Source of the DNA: Zantedeschia hybrid cultivar
Lineage: Eukaryota > Streptophyta > Magnoliopsida > Alismatales > Araceae
Direction of reading: 5' to 3'
Assembly: GCA_030544215.1 (NCBI GenBank)
Contig: JARZZO010000002.1
Span: forward strand, 28,953,395-29,017,394
Length of the DNA stretch: 64,000 nucleotides
Made by a program: the position numbers and the translations under genes. The notes beneath the pieces were generated by a model. It worked only from the letters and a program-made list of their open reading frames with translations. It did no database searches and was not told the origin of the DNA. Shown here in pieces: positions 45,339-58,000 of the stretch. Position 1 is the stretch's first letter; each line of letters begins with the position of its first letter.

Positions 45339-46565
45339 GTGCCCCCTTCAGAAGGGGCAACCAAGAGAGAGAGAGGGGGTATCTAGACTTTAAGAGAACT
45401 CTAGCGTTTGGATCAAGGTTTCTCTCTCAAGCTTATATTCATACTATTTTGACGATTTCTCACAAAAATCCTTAAATTTGTATAAATTCCCACCTTATTC
45501 CCATCGGCTAAGAATCCTTTGTGTATGACCCTCTATGCCCATATGCTAGTCTAGTTTCAAACCCACTAAGTCCAGTAGCTCCTTACTGACTTAATTAGTT
45601 AGTTAATATCATATATTAAATAATTAATTTATTAATTTATCATCGTATAATTAGATCGATTGATTTTTTGATCATGATAGGTACCAAGCAACACTTCATG
45701 ATCCCAAGAGGCATTGAGGTTAACCAACATACTCAAGAACTTTTTTGTCATCAATTATCACGTGGTTATAGTCCTTCATTCATACAATGCCCTCAATGAA
45801 CCTAGGATATGTTTCAACTATTAAACCCTAAACATATGCGCTCATGTAAATTAGATATCGACAATATGCATCACTAACAAACTCCTTTTTTGATATGCAA
45901 ACCAACCCTATCCAAGGACTTCTTGGGTATCATTCTGTAAAATATTCCCTCTCTGAATATCAAGAGTGAGTGATCCTCATTGACCACACAATCACCTTCA
46001 AAGATGTTTCACTAAATATGGGTACTTGACTATTTAAGGTCTCATAATAAAAAATCTTTAAGTCAAGATCAAAATAGTAATTCATCAACAATGCCTTGGT
46101 GTCTTAGGTCTAAGGACCAACCGTACTATTGTGACTGTAAATCTCTTGGTTGACAGCTAAGTATTGACCATCCAGGAATTCGGAGTTGGATCAGTTTAGT
46201 GAATGTACTCACCATAAGCACTTATACGTTTACATTAGTGTCTCCATACAAGTGACTGTGAGATTAGTCACCTCATCTTATGAATAGGAATAGCCTCTAC
46301 TAGTCTCACTGAATATTTAATAGCATTTTCAAATATCCTCTAACTATGAACACTTAAGAATATATGTTTGAAGAACACTGATCTCATTATGATAATCACA
46401 TCATGATTCAATCTTCATTACATATGTTTACGGACTTCATTATGAAATGATAAACACGCGTTGCACACAATAAATAGTGTATTTATTATTAATTAATGAG
46501 AATAAGAATGTACAAAATAGTCATGTCTCTTTTGTAGAGGCTTAAGCTTCTAGTCCCTTGAATGG
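45010..46565. repeat. LTR-like repeat X, second copy
   Basis: Uninterrupted diverged relative of 36485-37202 plus 39282-40073. Includes a (GA)n microsatellite at 45301-45338. Useful as the empty-site reference for the solo LTR insertion. Confidence 0.6.
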
Positions 46566-49500
46566 GTAATGCACTTAAAAGCACGAAGGTGCCTAAGGGC
46601 ATCCTTCGAGATGAGTACCACATGGATGGTCCCCTTGTTTAAGACACAATTATTTGGATCTATGGTTGGCATTTACCTCCTAAAGACTTATCCATACATG
46701 GAGCTTTTGCTTAACCTGGGAACCAAAAGGGCTTCCACTCTTGGAAAGTCGCCATTCTACTTCCTTAACTGTCATTCCTCCAAAATTCGATTTATTACAC
46801 CGACTCACATCGAACTCTAAGTGTGCTACATCATATTAACAAACGTATGTGAGAAAAATAAATCATTCCAAGGACAATTTAAATAAATGCCACAACCATC
46901 TCAAATTCCAAATAATCTCCATATTACAAGCCAGTACAAAAATCCACTAATATGAAATAAATAAATATCTATTCAATTATAGAGCTATGTGTGCATCGAT
47001 TACTTGTTTAAGTTGAGTCGACTGAGCATCGATTAAGAAAACTTGTTGAATCAATTAATCGATTATTTCCCTTGATGTGATTTGTTCTTTTGAATAGATT
47101 CCTTTGAACTTAGTTGATTCCCCAGGTGTTCATAATCAACTCTCTAGCTCAACACTATTCTTCTTCTTCCTACCGACTTGTAGATCCTATATGTCATTTG
47201 TCTAATCTACTTTTACAAATTCTCTGCAGCTCACCTACCCCTTGGTCTGTACTTTAAATGAGAACTTTTTAGTTTTAGTAATTCCATAGGGTTAGGTGAA
47301 GATTGTGCAACCGAACTGGAAAAATTAGGAGACAAAGAATAGAAGCTTCTAGCAAATGAAGACAAATATGTGCTCGAGTTCTCCCTAGGCAAGACTCATT
47401 TTAGTTAACGTTAGACTTAATAGAGTTAAAGCTAGACTCATGGACTCCTCACAAGATAATTGAAGGAAGTTGAGCATCAACGGATTAGTTCAAATCTGTC
47501 TACAAATTGAGGCATGTGGGTAGACAAAGGAAGTAGAGACACACACAAGAAGAGAACTAGTTAATTTGAATTTCAGAATTTCACTTACTATGCACTAACT
47601 CCCTTCAGCTAAAGAGAGAATAGAGAGAAGAGCCTAGAGAGCATACTTCGACTCCAAGCACTACGCCCACTATATCTACTTCCACTGTACTGCTTGAAGC
47701 TCTCAGACGCTTCATTGACTGATCAAGACTCTACTGATCATTTCTCATCTTCTTATTCTAGATTGTCCTTTGTGCTTATTATATACATTTCAGCCTACTA
47801 AAAGACATTTATTGTGTAACTGTAATCAAACAATTATCTGGTTTGTTGACTTGTTCCTCTTCCTTGAGAGAAAGGGAAGACCTGGTGAGGCAGGGTGTTG
47901 TTACCTCTTCCTAAGGAAAAGGAAGACCAGTTGTCACTGGGTGTTTTATTGGCTATATTACCTACAAGGGATGTGTACCTTGTGTAGTTGTTAAGCTAGT
48001 GAACTCCCAAGGACTCGCTTGGGGAGTGAACGTAAGTTTAAGGATAGAACCAATATAAAAATCTTTGTGTGCTTTGTGTAATTGCTCATTGTTTCTCTCT
48101 CCTTTCTCGCTTGATTTACTTACTACACTTGGTTGATTTATTCAGCAATTTTTATTAATCCATTCACCCCCTCCCCCCTCTGCATTATCCATAGCCTAGG
48201 CAATAAAACAGAGGTTGCCTTAATGACTTGTGGGTGGTAGCCAGCATTGTAATGAAGGTAAATTTGGTATAATGTTTTTTTGGCACTTGTATTTTGGACA
48301 TATGTCTTATATAGATTTATGGCTATGTAATTCCATTGATCACTTATAATTAGCGATTGATTATAAAGGAACTATATTAATTAGGATTGTGTACAAATGA
48401 TCCAATTTTTATTCTTAAGGATGTATTTCATTTGTGGATTATATTCCTATTTCTTCTAGTTTGTGCAAACTACCCCCGATGATTTGTAGATCAAGTTGTA
48501 AATAGTAACTATCTAAAATAAGGGCATTGGACCGAGTTCAATCACACCCTTGATCTCAGGCTGTTATAAAATAGCTAGAAACAAACTCAATTAGGCCATC
48601 ACCTATCTGCGCTAACTGATGTTGGCCATCACAAAAAAGTGAGGCAAGTAAACAAGAGTAGTCAAACTAATGGCGGCAAAACAATAGGGTTTAGAACTAG
48701 ATCACGTGTGCACATAAGTGAGACTTTATTTGTTATCTTAAGTCAAGAATGTTCGAGACTAGACCCATGTCTCTATAGTTGTAAGGGTTGTCTCAGACTC
48801 TCAGGTCCTAACGAACCTTCACAATCTTGGATAGACTACTATCTCCGACCCTCACCTTGACAAAAGTCCACAATCTTACAGAAGAAAGAAACTAGTGTGA
48901 GGGCATTGCTCCATATAATAGTTAAAAGAGGCAAAACATACATTTAAGAGTTACGTCACACCATAGTATTCACTTGGAACATGTCATAATGCCTACTAGA
49001 TGGACTTTCTTATATGGCCTTCAAATTTGGAGTTGACTTATGATTTACACATACACATATGAATAAATATGACCTTTCTCATTCCTATCTGACTCAATAG
49101 TCATGTGTGGTTGGGAGACTAACCCTTGTCCTTCACATGTCTAGTCACCCCCACACCACCTACTTTATATAACAATTGTGATTGTCCTTGTATAGGGAGT
49201 CATTTTACTAAAGGCACAAATTAAACAACTTACCTTATGCACTTAACCCTCGTTCCATATCTAAAATAGGAGGAATATGCTGAGTACACTTCCCATACTC
49301 AAGACTTCATGATCAGATGACGACCCATGCATCGGTTAACATTTAGTGTGGACCTCCGCTCAATGAATATTAGGAACCCTAGGCATCCATTAAACTTCCA
49401 ATAGGTCATGGAAGATTCAACATATTGATTATGTTTAGGTAACACAAGGTCTTAGGCATTTATCCTAGTTAGGTTAGATTAGACAGGTTGCATAACCAGG

Positions 49501-49735
49501 AGGTAGCAATCGAACATCTTGTTTCAAGGTTTACTTTTCAGATTTTTGACATGATGTGTGGAATGAAAGTAGTCCCAATTAAAAACTAGTTAAAGTGATG
49601 CAAATAAAAATTCCTTTAAAAACCTGGCGAGGACATGAATCAAATGTTACTTTGCCACAACGCAAGGTACAAAGTTAGCTAACATGAATGCTCTTCCAAA
49701 CATAACATGTGTGGGTTATATACGGTTCAACCCTT
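46566..49735. other. unassigned AT-rich sequence, one LTR-end-like patch
   Basis: No gene supported. 47770-48190 has the look of a plant copia-type LTR end (long T-rich run, then CATTCACCCCCTCCCCCCTCTGC at 48161-48183), but no PBS or paired LTR is seen. 46985-47140 contains repeated ATCGATTA words. The rest is featureless. Confidence 0.35.
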
Positions 49736-49740
49736 GCTCT

Positions 49741-50055
49741 CTCGAACCAGCTGCCTAGGACGGTTGGTTCACCACTTGCCTCCCAAATGGGAGGTCTCAG
49801 TTTTGAACCTGGTTGGAACTTAAAAACTCTCCAACCATGCAGCATAAATAGTGTCGGTGAGATCTTTATCCTCTAGTACGTGAGATTATTTCCTCAGAAA
49901 ATCAGACGGACTTAAAACGCTCACATAATTAGGCGAAATTCTTGACCGGCGTGAAATTATCTCCATCTCTGGAAGACATCTCGGATTCGATCTCTGGTCG
50001 CTTGTAAATATTTGTACATACTTGGCCACTATGCCACTGAGTTAAAAAAAAAAAA
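49741..50055. mobile_element. two SINE-like sequences in opposite orientation
   Basis: Forward: a box-A-like TAGGACGGTTGGTTC (49756-49770) and a box-B-like CAGTTTTGAACCT (49799-49811) with a CTCCCAAATGGGAG stem between, as in tRNA-derived plant SINEs. Reverse: on the minus strand TCAGTGGCATAGTGGCCAAG (50040-50021) and AGATCGAATCCGAG (about 49992-49979). The boundary between them and target duplications are unclear. Low-divergence box B in the reverse copy suggests it is the younger. Confidence 0.45.
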
Positions 50056-50317
50056 ACCTTTCTCCTCAAAATGATAATCCACAATTCAATTCTCCAAGGT
50101 CACGAAAAAGAATTAATAGCATCTTCTATAGATCAGAAAGCTATCACACTTGAATATGGGCCCAAAAATCAGACAATTGGAGAGATGACCAGAGAAGTCA
50201 CATAACAAATGGAAGGGGCAGGTCTCTAACATTGGATGGTGTAAGGACCCTCATGGAGATGCCTCCGATTTGCACGTACAAGGGAAAGATTTAAGTGGTA
50301 GTTAGGAGTATACGTAC

Positions 50318-51740
50318 AAGGGATTTTTACATATGTATCTCTGAAAAATATCATATTTGCATTTATGCTTCCACCTCCCACATATTATTATCAATATTCA
50401 TAAAATCTAAAAAATATTGCAGTTATGCCTTCTCTCAAAATATCGTTAAATCAGACCTAAGGATTTTACATATATACCTTAAATTCACTAAGATTTTGCA
50501 TATACCCTTAAATTCACTAGAATGTACATATGTACTCTTGATTTAATCAGGATTTATGGAATCCTTTTGGTATGTTTAGTTAGAGTTCAAGTTATTTTGA
50601 TGGAGATCATAAATGCAACATTTTGAGATTTCAAGGTATTGATAAGAATATGTGAGAATTGAAGATATAGATGCAAATATAATATTTTTTGGGAGTATAT
50701 ATGGAAAAATCTTTACCAAATATAGTAATCTATAGGGGCATCAATTTATTTTTGAAATTTGTACATATATACCCTTAGAAATTAGGGTATCTATATCATT
50801 ACCCCCAACTTACCCCTAATAACCTCAGAAGCGATGTGGTTGTCATGCCTTTAACTAAATATGCTAGAAAGATTATATAAGTTTCGGTAAAGTTACCGAC
50901 ATATATGCAAATTTTTAGTGAAGTTAAGGATATATATGTAAAAATATCTAGATTCTTTTTGGCATATTTGGTTGGTATTAATGACATTTTGATGGAATAG
51001 AACTGCAATGCTTTTTCAAGAATATTTCATATAACATATGAGAGTTGGGAGTATAATTAGTTTTCAAATTTTTGCATACATACTCCTAAGAAACACCATA
51101 TTTGCATATATACCCCAAACTCCCATGCATTGTTGGAGGTGGGTGAGTAGTGCAGTGGTAAGACTTTGGTCTTCGGCGAGTTAAATTCTCACAAGTCGTG
51201 AGTTTGAACACTACATTTTCTTAGAGTGATTTATTTAACTATTTACTCGGTGTGACTCAAGTGTCTGACTAAAGAGCTGTCCCAAACCCCAACTAGCTTA
51301 GTTTAGTATGACTTGAGTGTCTGGCAAAAGAGTTGCCCTAAACTCCAATCATGGTTTCCCACGGTACTATTCTCTTCTAAAAAAGAAACCAATATATGGT
51401 TATCAATATTCCTAAAATCTCAAAAATGTTGCCATCATACTTCTTCGTCAAAATAACGTGGACTCCAACAGAATATGTCAAAAAGATTTCATAGATCCTA
51501 ATAACATCAAAGGTACATATGCAAAATTTTAATGAATTTAAGGATATGTGTTAAACATCGGTAAATTTAGAGGTATACACGCAAAAGCTATAGGTTTGAT
51601 TTAATGGCATTTACCGAGAGGTAAATAACCCCAACGTATATGAGATTTCAAAAGTATTGATGATAAAATATAGGAGTTGAAGATATATATATAAATATAT
51701 TACTTTTTAAAAGTATATGTGCAAAAATCCATACTTGTGT
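50318..51740. repeat. fold-back repeats, two or more copies
   Basis: The arm 50318-50440 recurs in reverse complement at about 50585-50725 (words CATATTTGCAT, CACATATT.TTATCAATA, AAATCT.AAAAATATTGCA). A second set uses 51083-51125 plus 51390-51460 as forward arm and 51640-51735 as reverse arm. Between them 50985-51060 is another reverse-arm relative. Such paired arms without coding sequence fit non-autonomous fold-back or MITE-like elements. Confidence 0.55.
51134..51387 (+). mobile_element. tRNA-derived SINE inserted in a fold-back repeat
   Basis: Box-A-like TAGTGCAGTGG (51148-51158) and box-B-like GAGTTTGAACAC (51200-51211), about 50 bp apart, then a unique body ending in an A-rich tail (about 51378-51387). 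It interrupts the fold-back repeat: flanking sequence resumes the order seen at 50365-50400. Confidence 0.6.
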
Positions 51741-52149
51741 ACCACCCCTATTACTCGGACTAGTGTTTTTCTTGAATCGGGACGATAATTTACAGATGAC
51801 TAGAGGGCAAAGCCTGAGAGATCTTCTAGGATCAAAGATAATTACAAACTGGTTGATAATTCTATTTAATTGGACGAAAAATTTAAGTCACTTTTTAAAT
51901 TCTAATAAAAGACAGAATCTAAGAATTAGAGAGCAGAAGGTGAACCCTTCCCTTAGAAATGTTCAAATGGCGCACACGAGGCCATGACAGCACGTTTCCC
52001 TTTTTTCTTACCCAGGTGACGGGATCATCTCAGGAAAATGCTAGAATGACGAGAAAGGTTTTCGGGTTTTTATATCCTGTTGGTGCATAACTTAACTAAA
52101 TACATCATTAGCCACTTCATGTGAAATTATAAAAAACACCTTCGTCCTT

Positions 52150-52593
52150 TCCTTTCCTTTTAACTCGGTAAAAAAAATGGAAAAACTCCACGTTTAAATG
52201 AAGAAACACGTAAGTCACGGTGAGGGGTTCAGTTTAACCGACAACGGTGCCGCTGCACTGCCCCTCCGGCTAGACGACGAAGAACAGCATCATCCTCCGG
52301 TCCGCTCCCCGCGCCATTTTTCGGATGCCATCGACCACGTGGATGCGGCCTACAGCAGCGGCTGGCCCCCCCGCCGGCTCCCCACATGGTGTCACAGTTG
52401 GTGACGGAAGACGGGAGGAAGAAGACGACCTGTTCTTCTCCATGGCGTCCTTGTCTGCTACCAGTCGCCCACCACGCGTATAAGAAAGAAAAGGAGAGCT
52501 CCTGTGGGCCTCCGACACTTGGAAGCGAAGCTCCCCCCACCCACCCCGGACAATGCCCCCTAATTCTTCTTCTGGGTCCTCCTCAGGTTGTGT
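52150..52593 (+). promoter_or_regulatory. promoter region of the SnRK2 gene
   Basis: GC-rich stretch upstream of the GA-rich leader. A perfect G-box palindrome CCACGTGG lies at 52335-52342 and a TATA-like TGTAAATACA at about 52589-52598. G-boxes recruit bZIP factors, fitting a gene of the abscisic-acid/osmotic-stress kinase family. Open frames on both strands here are compositional. TSS is inferred. Confidence 0.4.
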
Positions 52594-52862
52594 AAATACA
52601 GACAGAGAGATAGATAGATAGAGAGAGAGAGAAAGAGAAAGAGGTTGTTGGGTTTGGTTTTTTCCCCCTTGTGGACAGTGTGGACGAAGAAGATTTCAGT
52701 TTGTCGCCTGGAAGTAGCCCTTCGAGAGACACACCGAGAGAGAGAGAGAGGGAAAGAAAGAGAGAGAGAGAGGGGTGGGTTCCTGGGTTTGGTTTTTTTC
52801 CCCCCGCTGTGGGCAGTGCCGACGAGGAAAGATCTCATCTTGCTGCCCTCTGAGAGCGTTCT
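52594..52862 (+). repeat. tandemly duplicated 5' leader of the SnRK2 gene
   Basis: Two copies of about 135 bp: 52594-52731 and 52732-52862. Each contains, in order, a (GA)n tract, GGGTTTGGTTTTTT.CCCC, TGTGG.CAGTG..GACGA and a CTCTGAGAG/CCTTCGAGAG-type end. Confidence 0.75.
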
Positions 52863-53003
52863 CACCGTCCACACTTGTTTGTCCCCTCCACCTCTTGGCG
52901 TTTTCTGTACCCGGTTTGACTTTGAGAGCTCTGCATCTCTAAGTAAGTAGGAATTATTAGCTGAAAAGGGGTTGCTTTGGAGGGGAAATTGGGCAGGGAG
53001 GGG

Positions 53004-54009
53004 ATGGAGGAGAAGTACGAGCTGCTCAAGGAGCTGGGGTCCGGTAACTTCGGGGTGGCGAGGCTGGTTAGGGACAAGAACACCAAGGAGCTGTTGGCCG
53101 TCAAGTACATAGAGAGGGGCAAGAAGGTAAGGGTTCTGGTGAGGAACATAACATATTAGTTCGGCACATGGTAGAAGTATTCTGCTTTAAAAGTGTTTTT
53201 ATCTAATTCTGCTCGACTGTAATTATTAGAGATAAAAAAAATTCGGAGTATGTTTGATAAAATATATTTTGAGATATCTTTAAATTAATATTTTGTTATC
53301 CTAAACAGTTATATTGTCATTTATTTAATTATTCTACTGATTTCAGCAAAAGGCACAAGAAGTGTAAATAATATGTATATAGTTCGTGTAATAAACTGTC
53401 CGACACAAGTATGTTTTACTGAACTTTTAAGTTCTTGAGCAAAAACATGTCTTAGTCACTCAATCTAGTTCTTATGTAATATGTGTATCATTAGAGACTA
53501 GAGAGGAATTGCTAACAAGGGTGTGGAGGAGCTCTTTTATGGGAGAGGAGGAACTGAGAAGACCCATGTTTGGAAAAGAATGGGAAGTCCAATCTTAGAA
53601 ACACCATCTTAAAGGAAAAGCTCTAACATTTTGTTGCTAGCTCTTTGTTTGTTTGTGTCATCGCTTGTAGCTGTCAATGTCACCTTTCCCTTTTTTTTTT
53701 TTTTTTTTTAAAGTTAAAGAGAGTATTTGCTCTTAATTTGGTAGTTTGGCTTTTGAGTTTTTACTTGGAAACTTGTCCTTTAACTTCAGGTTTTCTTGAA
53801 TTTATTATGTATTTTATTTAATTCGCAAACTTTTATATGGTTTTCTTTGATGCTGATATCATTTGAAATGCTTCTGCTTGTGATATTGTGTTTTGTGGTA
53901 TCCTTTAACTGCTGTTGTTGTTGCTTGTGTTCAGATTGATGCCAATGTGCAGAGAGAAATCATTAATCACAGGTCTTTGAGGCATCCAAACATTATACAG
54001 TTCAAGGAG
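53004..54009 (+). CDS. SnRK2/SAPK-type serine/threonine protein kinase, exons 1-2 (partial)
   Basis: Exon 1, 53004-53126 (41 codons), and exon 2, 53935-54009 (25 codons), joined in phase 0 by a GT-AG intron of 808 bp. Residues 12-22 are the glycine loop G-S-G-N-F-G-V-A-R-L-V, Lys34 in A-V-K-Y-I-E-R-G is the ATP-anchoring lysine, and Glu49 in R-E-I-I-N-H-R-S-L is its helix-C partner. R-H-P-N-I-I-Q-F-K-E closes exon 2. These are SnRK2 signatures; the M-E-E-K-Y-E-L-L-K-E-L-G start and R-G-K-K-I-D are closest in my memory to rice SAPK3 (subclass II). SnRK2 kinases act in osmotic-stress and abscisic-acid signalling. The 75-bp second exon matches the family pattern. Exon 3 (VLTPTHLAIVMEY region) is not seen in the remaining 10 kb. 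No stop or shift is present, so the gene is presumably intact beyond the window. Confidence 0.92.
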
Positions 54010-55139
54010 GTACAAAAGACCTTCATCTGCAACTATTGTTCTAAGTTTTTTAGGAATCCTGAATGAGGTGGCTTAGCTCTTGAGCACTTATTTTACATTT
54101 TTATTTGTCATATTCATGTGATGTTCTGTAGAAGATGAATTTATTAGGCCATGTAGAACTGAATCTAGTAGGCTATGCAGATGCAAAGTGGGTGCAAGTT
54201 GCAGTTTTATTATTGCTCTTGCAATAAGTTCTTCATATGGTGGATTAAGATGAACTTGATTTGTTACTCAGTTGAGAACACAATTTGTTTCATTGCTTCC
54301 TTGAAGAGTGCATAGTCAAAAGAGTGCCTTTTAACCTCTGCCTAAGAATTTTGATTCTTCTGATGAAACGACTGCGTGAAATAATGCTTATATATTCCAA
54401 ATGCTGTATCTGTATTCTTCTCATATATGGCTCCTTTTTTTTACTTGTTTAAAGCAGAGACCTTTAAGCCTTGTGTTCAATCTAATGTGAGAATCCATTT
54501 AACCCTAAAAAACTATTGATCCTTTTGGCTGTATGACTTTTAAGACTGTATACAACTGTGCGGATCAGTTAAGGGGATAGGAATATTGAATAGATGCAAG
54601 GTTAATATGAATATTGCTTTAGTCATGAAGTATGGGTTCACATTTGCTGTCAATCAATATACGCATCCAGGCCTAATCCACTGTGCTGTGTAGAGAGTAA
54701 AACAAATTTGCGTAATTGGTTTTGCATAGAATCAGTAACATGAACGCTAGCAGACAATGTTAAATGTTCATTAACATAGGTCCTATGGATCACAAGCTTC
54801 CTTCTAGCTTCGTTATCTATAAGGTCAGTAGTTTGACATATTTTCATTCCATTCACGTTTGATTTTGGTGGGATATGTCCTTGCACAGTGAGAGAATACA
54901 TCTCCATATAAACTCAGTTACCCTTGTATCAAATTGTTTTGATGGCCCTATGATCGATGATAATCTATCAGAAATCAACAGGAGGGATTTGGGACAACAA
55001 AGGCTAAGAGGGAATATTTCTGTTATGCAAAGAAATGCCGATATAGATGAATGTATGCTTTGGTAATCTCTCAAATGTAATGCTCCTGAAAAGGTGTGGG
55101 CAGTCTCTCATTATTATGTTCAAAATTCTAGTAGGTACT
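54010..55139 (+). other. start of SnRK2 intron 2
   Basis: Begins GTACAA after exon 2. AT-rich and without a recognisable kinase exon or repeat family. The intron continues to the window end if the gene is intact. Confidence 0.6.
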
Positions 55140-57235
55140 TGTTGCTGCATTTTTTTTTTTTGGTGTGTGGCCCCCTGCTGATGTATTGCTCTCAGAGTGG
55201 AGGTGGGGTTTTGTCCTTTTATGTGAAAAGAGTCCTTGATAGGAGGGAAAGGGGGATTGACCTGCCTAATAAGCACAAGGCCACCATTGTCAACAACCGA
55301 TGTGGGACTAAATCTGGATGCAATACAGACCCTCTAAAGGTGAGCATATGCATGGGTTCATTTCCTCTGGATGATGCCAAATGTTGCAGCATATTTTTGG
55401 TGGGTGACCTTGCCGAGGTATTGTCCTCAGAGCGGAGGTGGGCTTTTGTAGGGGGTGTTCAGTGTTCGGTTCAACCCGAGAAATCAAACTGAATACGACC
55501 AAAATTATGGTTTGGTTCGGTTTGACAACTGACACAGTTTGGTTCGGTTTGAAACCCCACCCAACCCGTAAAACCCAAACCAACATGAAGAAACCGAAAG
55601 TCAAAATCATACAGCCATCCATAGTTGACTATGTACACCATGATTATTCCCTTGTAACTTATAAAAGGCACAAAATGATCTTTCAAATTCCGTTACAAGA
55701 CTAAAGGGGGTGTCTCTATGCACCATTGGAGTTGTGTGTGGGCGGTGGGCTCGGTTAGCTTGCCTACTAGACAACCTCCACGCCAAGGATGGGGTGTGTC
55801 GAGGACGCCAGCCAGCGGGAGGAACCTTGGAGTTCTGGCCACATGGAAGATATGCCCTCCTTGGGGGCGGAAGTGGGGGCGCTCTTGGGGTGCTGGTGGA
55901 GTGGGGAGGTGCTGCCGATGTGGGCATGTAGGTTGCCGTAGAGGATGTGTGAGAGCACGGAGAGGATATTGAGGGTGTGGCTGGGCTTCTTCTACTATCG
56001 TTTGCCTTCATGGTTCCATGGGAGATGGCTAGCTGCATGCTGGAGAGAATTTCCAGGCGGTGGTTGCTATGGCTTCTATCGAGGATCTTCCCAGCCTCTG
56101 GGTGGCCTAGATCCTTTGAGGGTCGACCGGGTTCTATCCCCCGGTTCAGGAGCATTACATGTTCCAGGGAGTGAAGAGGAACGGCCGTTTAGTCCCATAC
56201 TGATAGCAACATTTACTCTCCAGCTATCCCCTTTCTATAAATAGATGGGGGACCAGCACTATAAAGGGTACGCCATAAAAGGCCTATTGAATACACTTTC
56301 TCTCTCACTCCAACTCTCTTTTGTCCCATTCTTCTTGTCATTTTTTGACTTGGGTGTTGGAGGGGCTTACCACAGAAAGCACTTGGGCCCCTTTTACGTT
56401 GTGTTTCTTCGGTGCAGCAGTTCACAGCTCTCCCTCTCGGTTGCTCATCTGCTGCCGACTCCTCTGTCAGCCCAGTTCTCGGCTCTCGGACCGGACCTGA
56501 TTTGACCGGCCTCTCGGCCGACCAGCTCCGCCGCTCATGCGCATCGGAGCTTCAGCTTCTAAGCAAGTGGGAAGGAGAAGCAGTTCCGGTGGAGAAGGGA
56601 AGGTAGTGGGGTCGTGATGTGTGCGCTGCCACCGTGGCCGTCGCTGACATCCTTTAATGTCGAAGCAAATCAATCATCTGTTTTCAGGAATCAAGATTGC
56701 TTCCGTTTGTTGTTGGTGGTGGCGATCCTTTCTCTATGTCTTTGGTTTGTGTTTGTCCTCCTTTAGTCCTATATCGGGATTTTTGCAAAGGCTATTGTCT
56801 AAAAACGCTATAAATAGAACGCCCAGGCTGCACACCCAGTCACGCATGCCCGACACTGCCCATTAGTGGCCCAATAGAAAGTTTAAAGACTTGTGGGCAG
56901 CTGGCAAATGGACGGCCCAATGGAAAGCTGGGTGGGGGCGCCCATAAGAGTTTAAACCGAACCAAAACCGAATAAAACCAAACTTTTTCGGTTTGGTTTG
57001 GTTCGGTTTCTAAGAGTAAATCCGTTTAGTTCGGTTTTAAAAAAAATTCCCTCTAAACCGAACCAAACCGATCCGTGAACACCCCTAGGCTTTTGTCCTT
57101 TTACGGGGATAAGGGCTCTCACCAGGGAAAGGGGTAGGAGGATAGGTCCTCCCAATAAGCACATGGTCTTCAATGCCAACAACTGATGTGGGACTAAATC
57201 CAGATACAACAGTGCCTATGGACATAGACAATCTA
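55140..57235. repeat. about 200-bp repeat in tandem, second copy split by a Mutator-like element
   Basis: Copy 1 at about 55150-55340. Copy 2 consists of 55395-55449 plus 57097-57235. Shared words: TGTGTGGCCCCCTGCTGATGT versus GGGTGACCTTGCCGAGGT, CTCAGAG.GGAGGTGGG.TTTTGT, CTAATAAGCACA versus CCAATAAGCACA, and GATGTGGGACTAAATC. Family unknown. Confidence 0.75.
55450..57087. mobile_element. non-autonomous Mutator-like element with GC-rich interior
   Basis: 1,638 bp, flanked by perfect 9-bp duplications GGCTTTTGT (55441-55449 and 57088-57096). Left end AGGGGGTGTTCAGTGTTCGGTT; right end, reversed, TAGGGGTGTTCACGGATCGGTT. Both arms continue into TTCGGTTTGG-rich subterminal repeats. A 9-bp duplication is the Mutator signature. 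No transposase. The interior (about 55710-56170 and 56400-56640) is GC-rich, unlike the intron around it, and holds open frames on both strands without a family match, so it may be captured gene sequence (Pack-MULE type). Confidence 0.75.
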
Positions 57236-58000
57236 TAATCTTTGAATGTCCAAAGAGATTAGGTACTCTATGCATGCACACAGAAGCTTATATTGGTTCA
57301 AGATTTTCTTTGGGATGAGTGCTTATTATTCTTGTATGCACCGATTAATATTTTGAACTTCAGCTTGGAAAGAAAAGTTTTGATGCCTAGATGAATGAGC
57401 TGTGTCTTTTGTTATATATTAGTGATCTGAACATGTGCTAACATCTTTTGTTATCCATTTATGATCTAACATTCTAATAAGATTTTTAGTAAAGTGTCAA
57501 CATAACTTGTCTTTTCCATCGCACTAAAAGTCCTTATCTTGTGGCACATCCATAGTTAAAGATGAACACAAAATTCTTTTTGCTATGATGAAGAGAAACT
57601 GTCAGAAGCCTCTCTACAGAAACCTTATTTCTGGAATTCATTAACATAATTTGCATGATCCCATGGATGTTATTGTAGTGGAGGAGTTCTCTGGAAGTAA
57701 TTGTCACATTTGTCATCATTAGCTACTTTAGGTGCTTGTATTCTGGGATTTATCAACAGAATTTGCATGTTTATGGATGTTGTCATAGTGATGTTAAGAA
57801 GTATTTGTCACATTTGTCATCAACATTAGCTCTTTAGGTGCACGTATGTATGATGCACGACTGTTGTGGACTCTTTACAGAAGGTTCTAGAGTTCATAGC
57901 AACATGAAAATTAATTGGGTAGATCCTTTAGGGACTTAAATCTGCTACTGCCGGTGATCTTCCACCACGTACATGTACCTTTAGCAAAGGATAGAGAACT
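57236..58000. repeat. intron sequence with a 110-bp direct repeat
   Basis: Two units at about 57625-57738 and 57739-57846 share AATTTGCATG, ATGGATGTT.T and GTCACATTTGTCATCA. The rest is ordinary AT-rich intron. Confidence 0.7.

Noticed and set aside
52229..52540. Minus-strand open frames in the SnRK2 promoter
   Set aside because: GC-rich composition, no family resemblance, and overlap with the promoter of a clear plus-strand gene.
55607..56155. 182-codon Pro/Ser/Thr-rich minus-strand gene
   Set aside because: Lies inside the Mutator-like element, has no recognisable domain and competes with open frames on the other strand; kept only as possible captured cargo.
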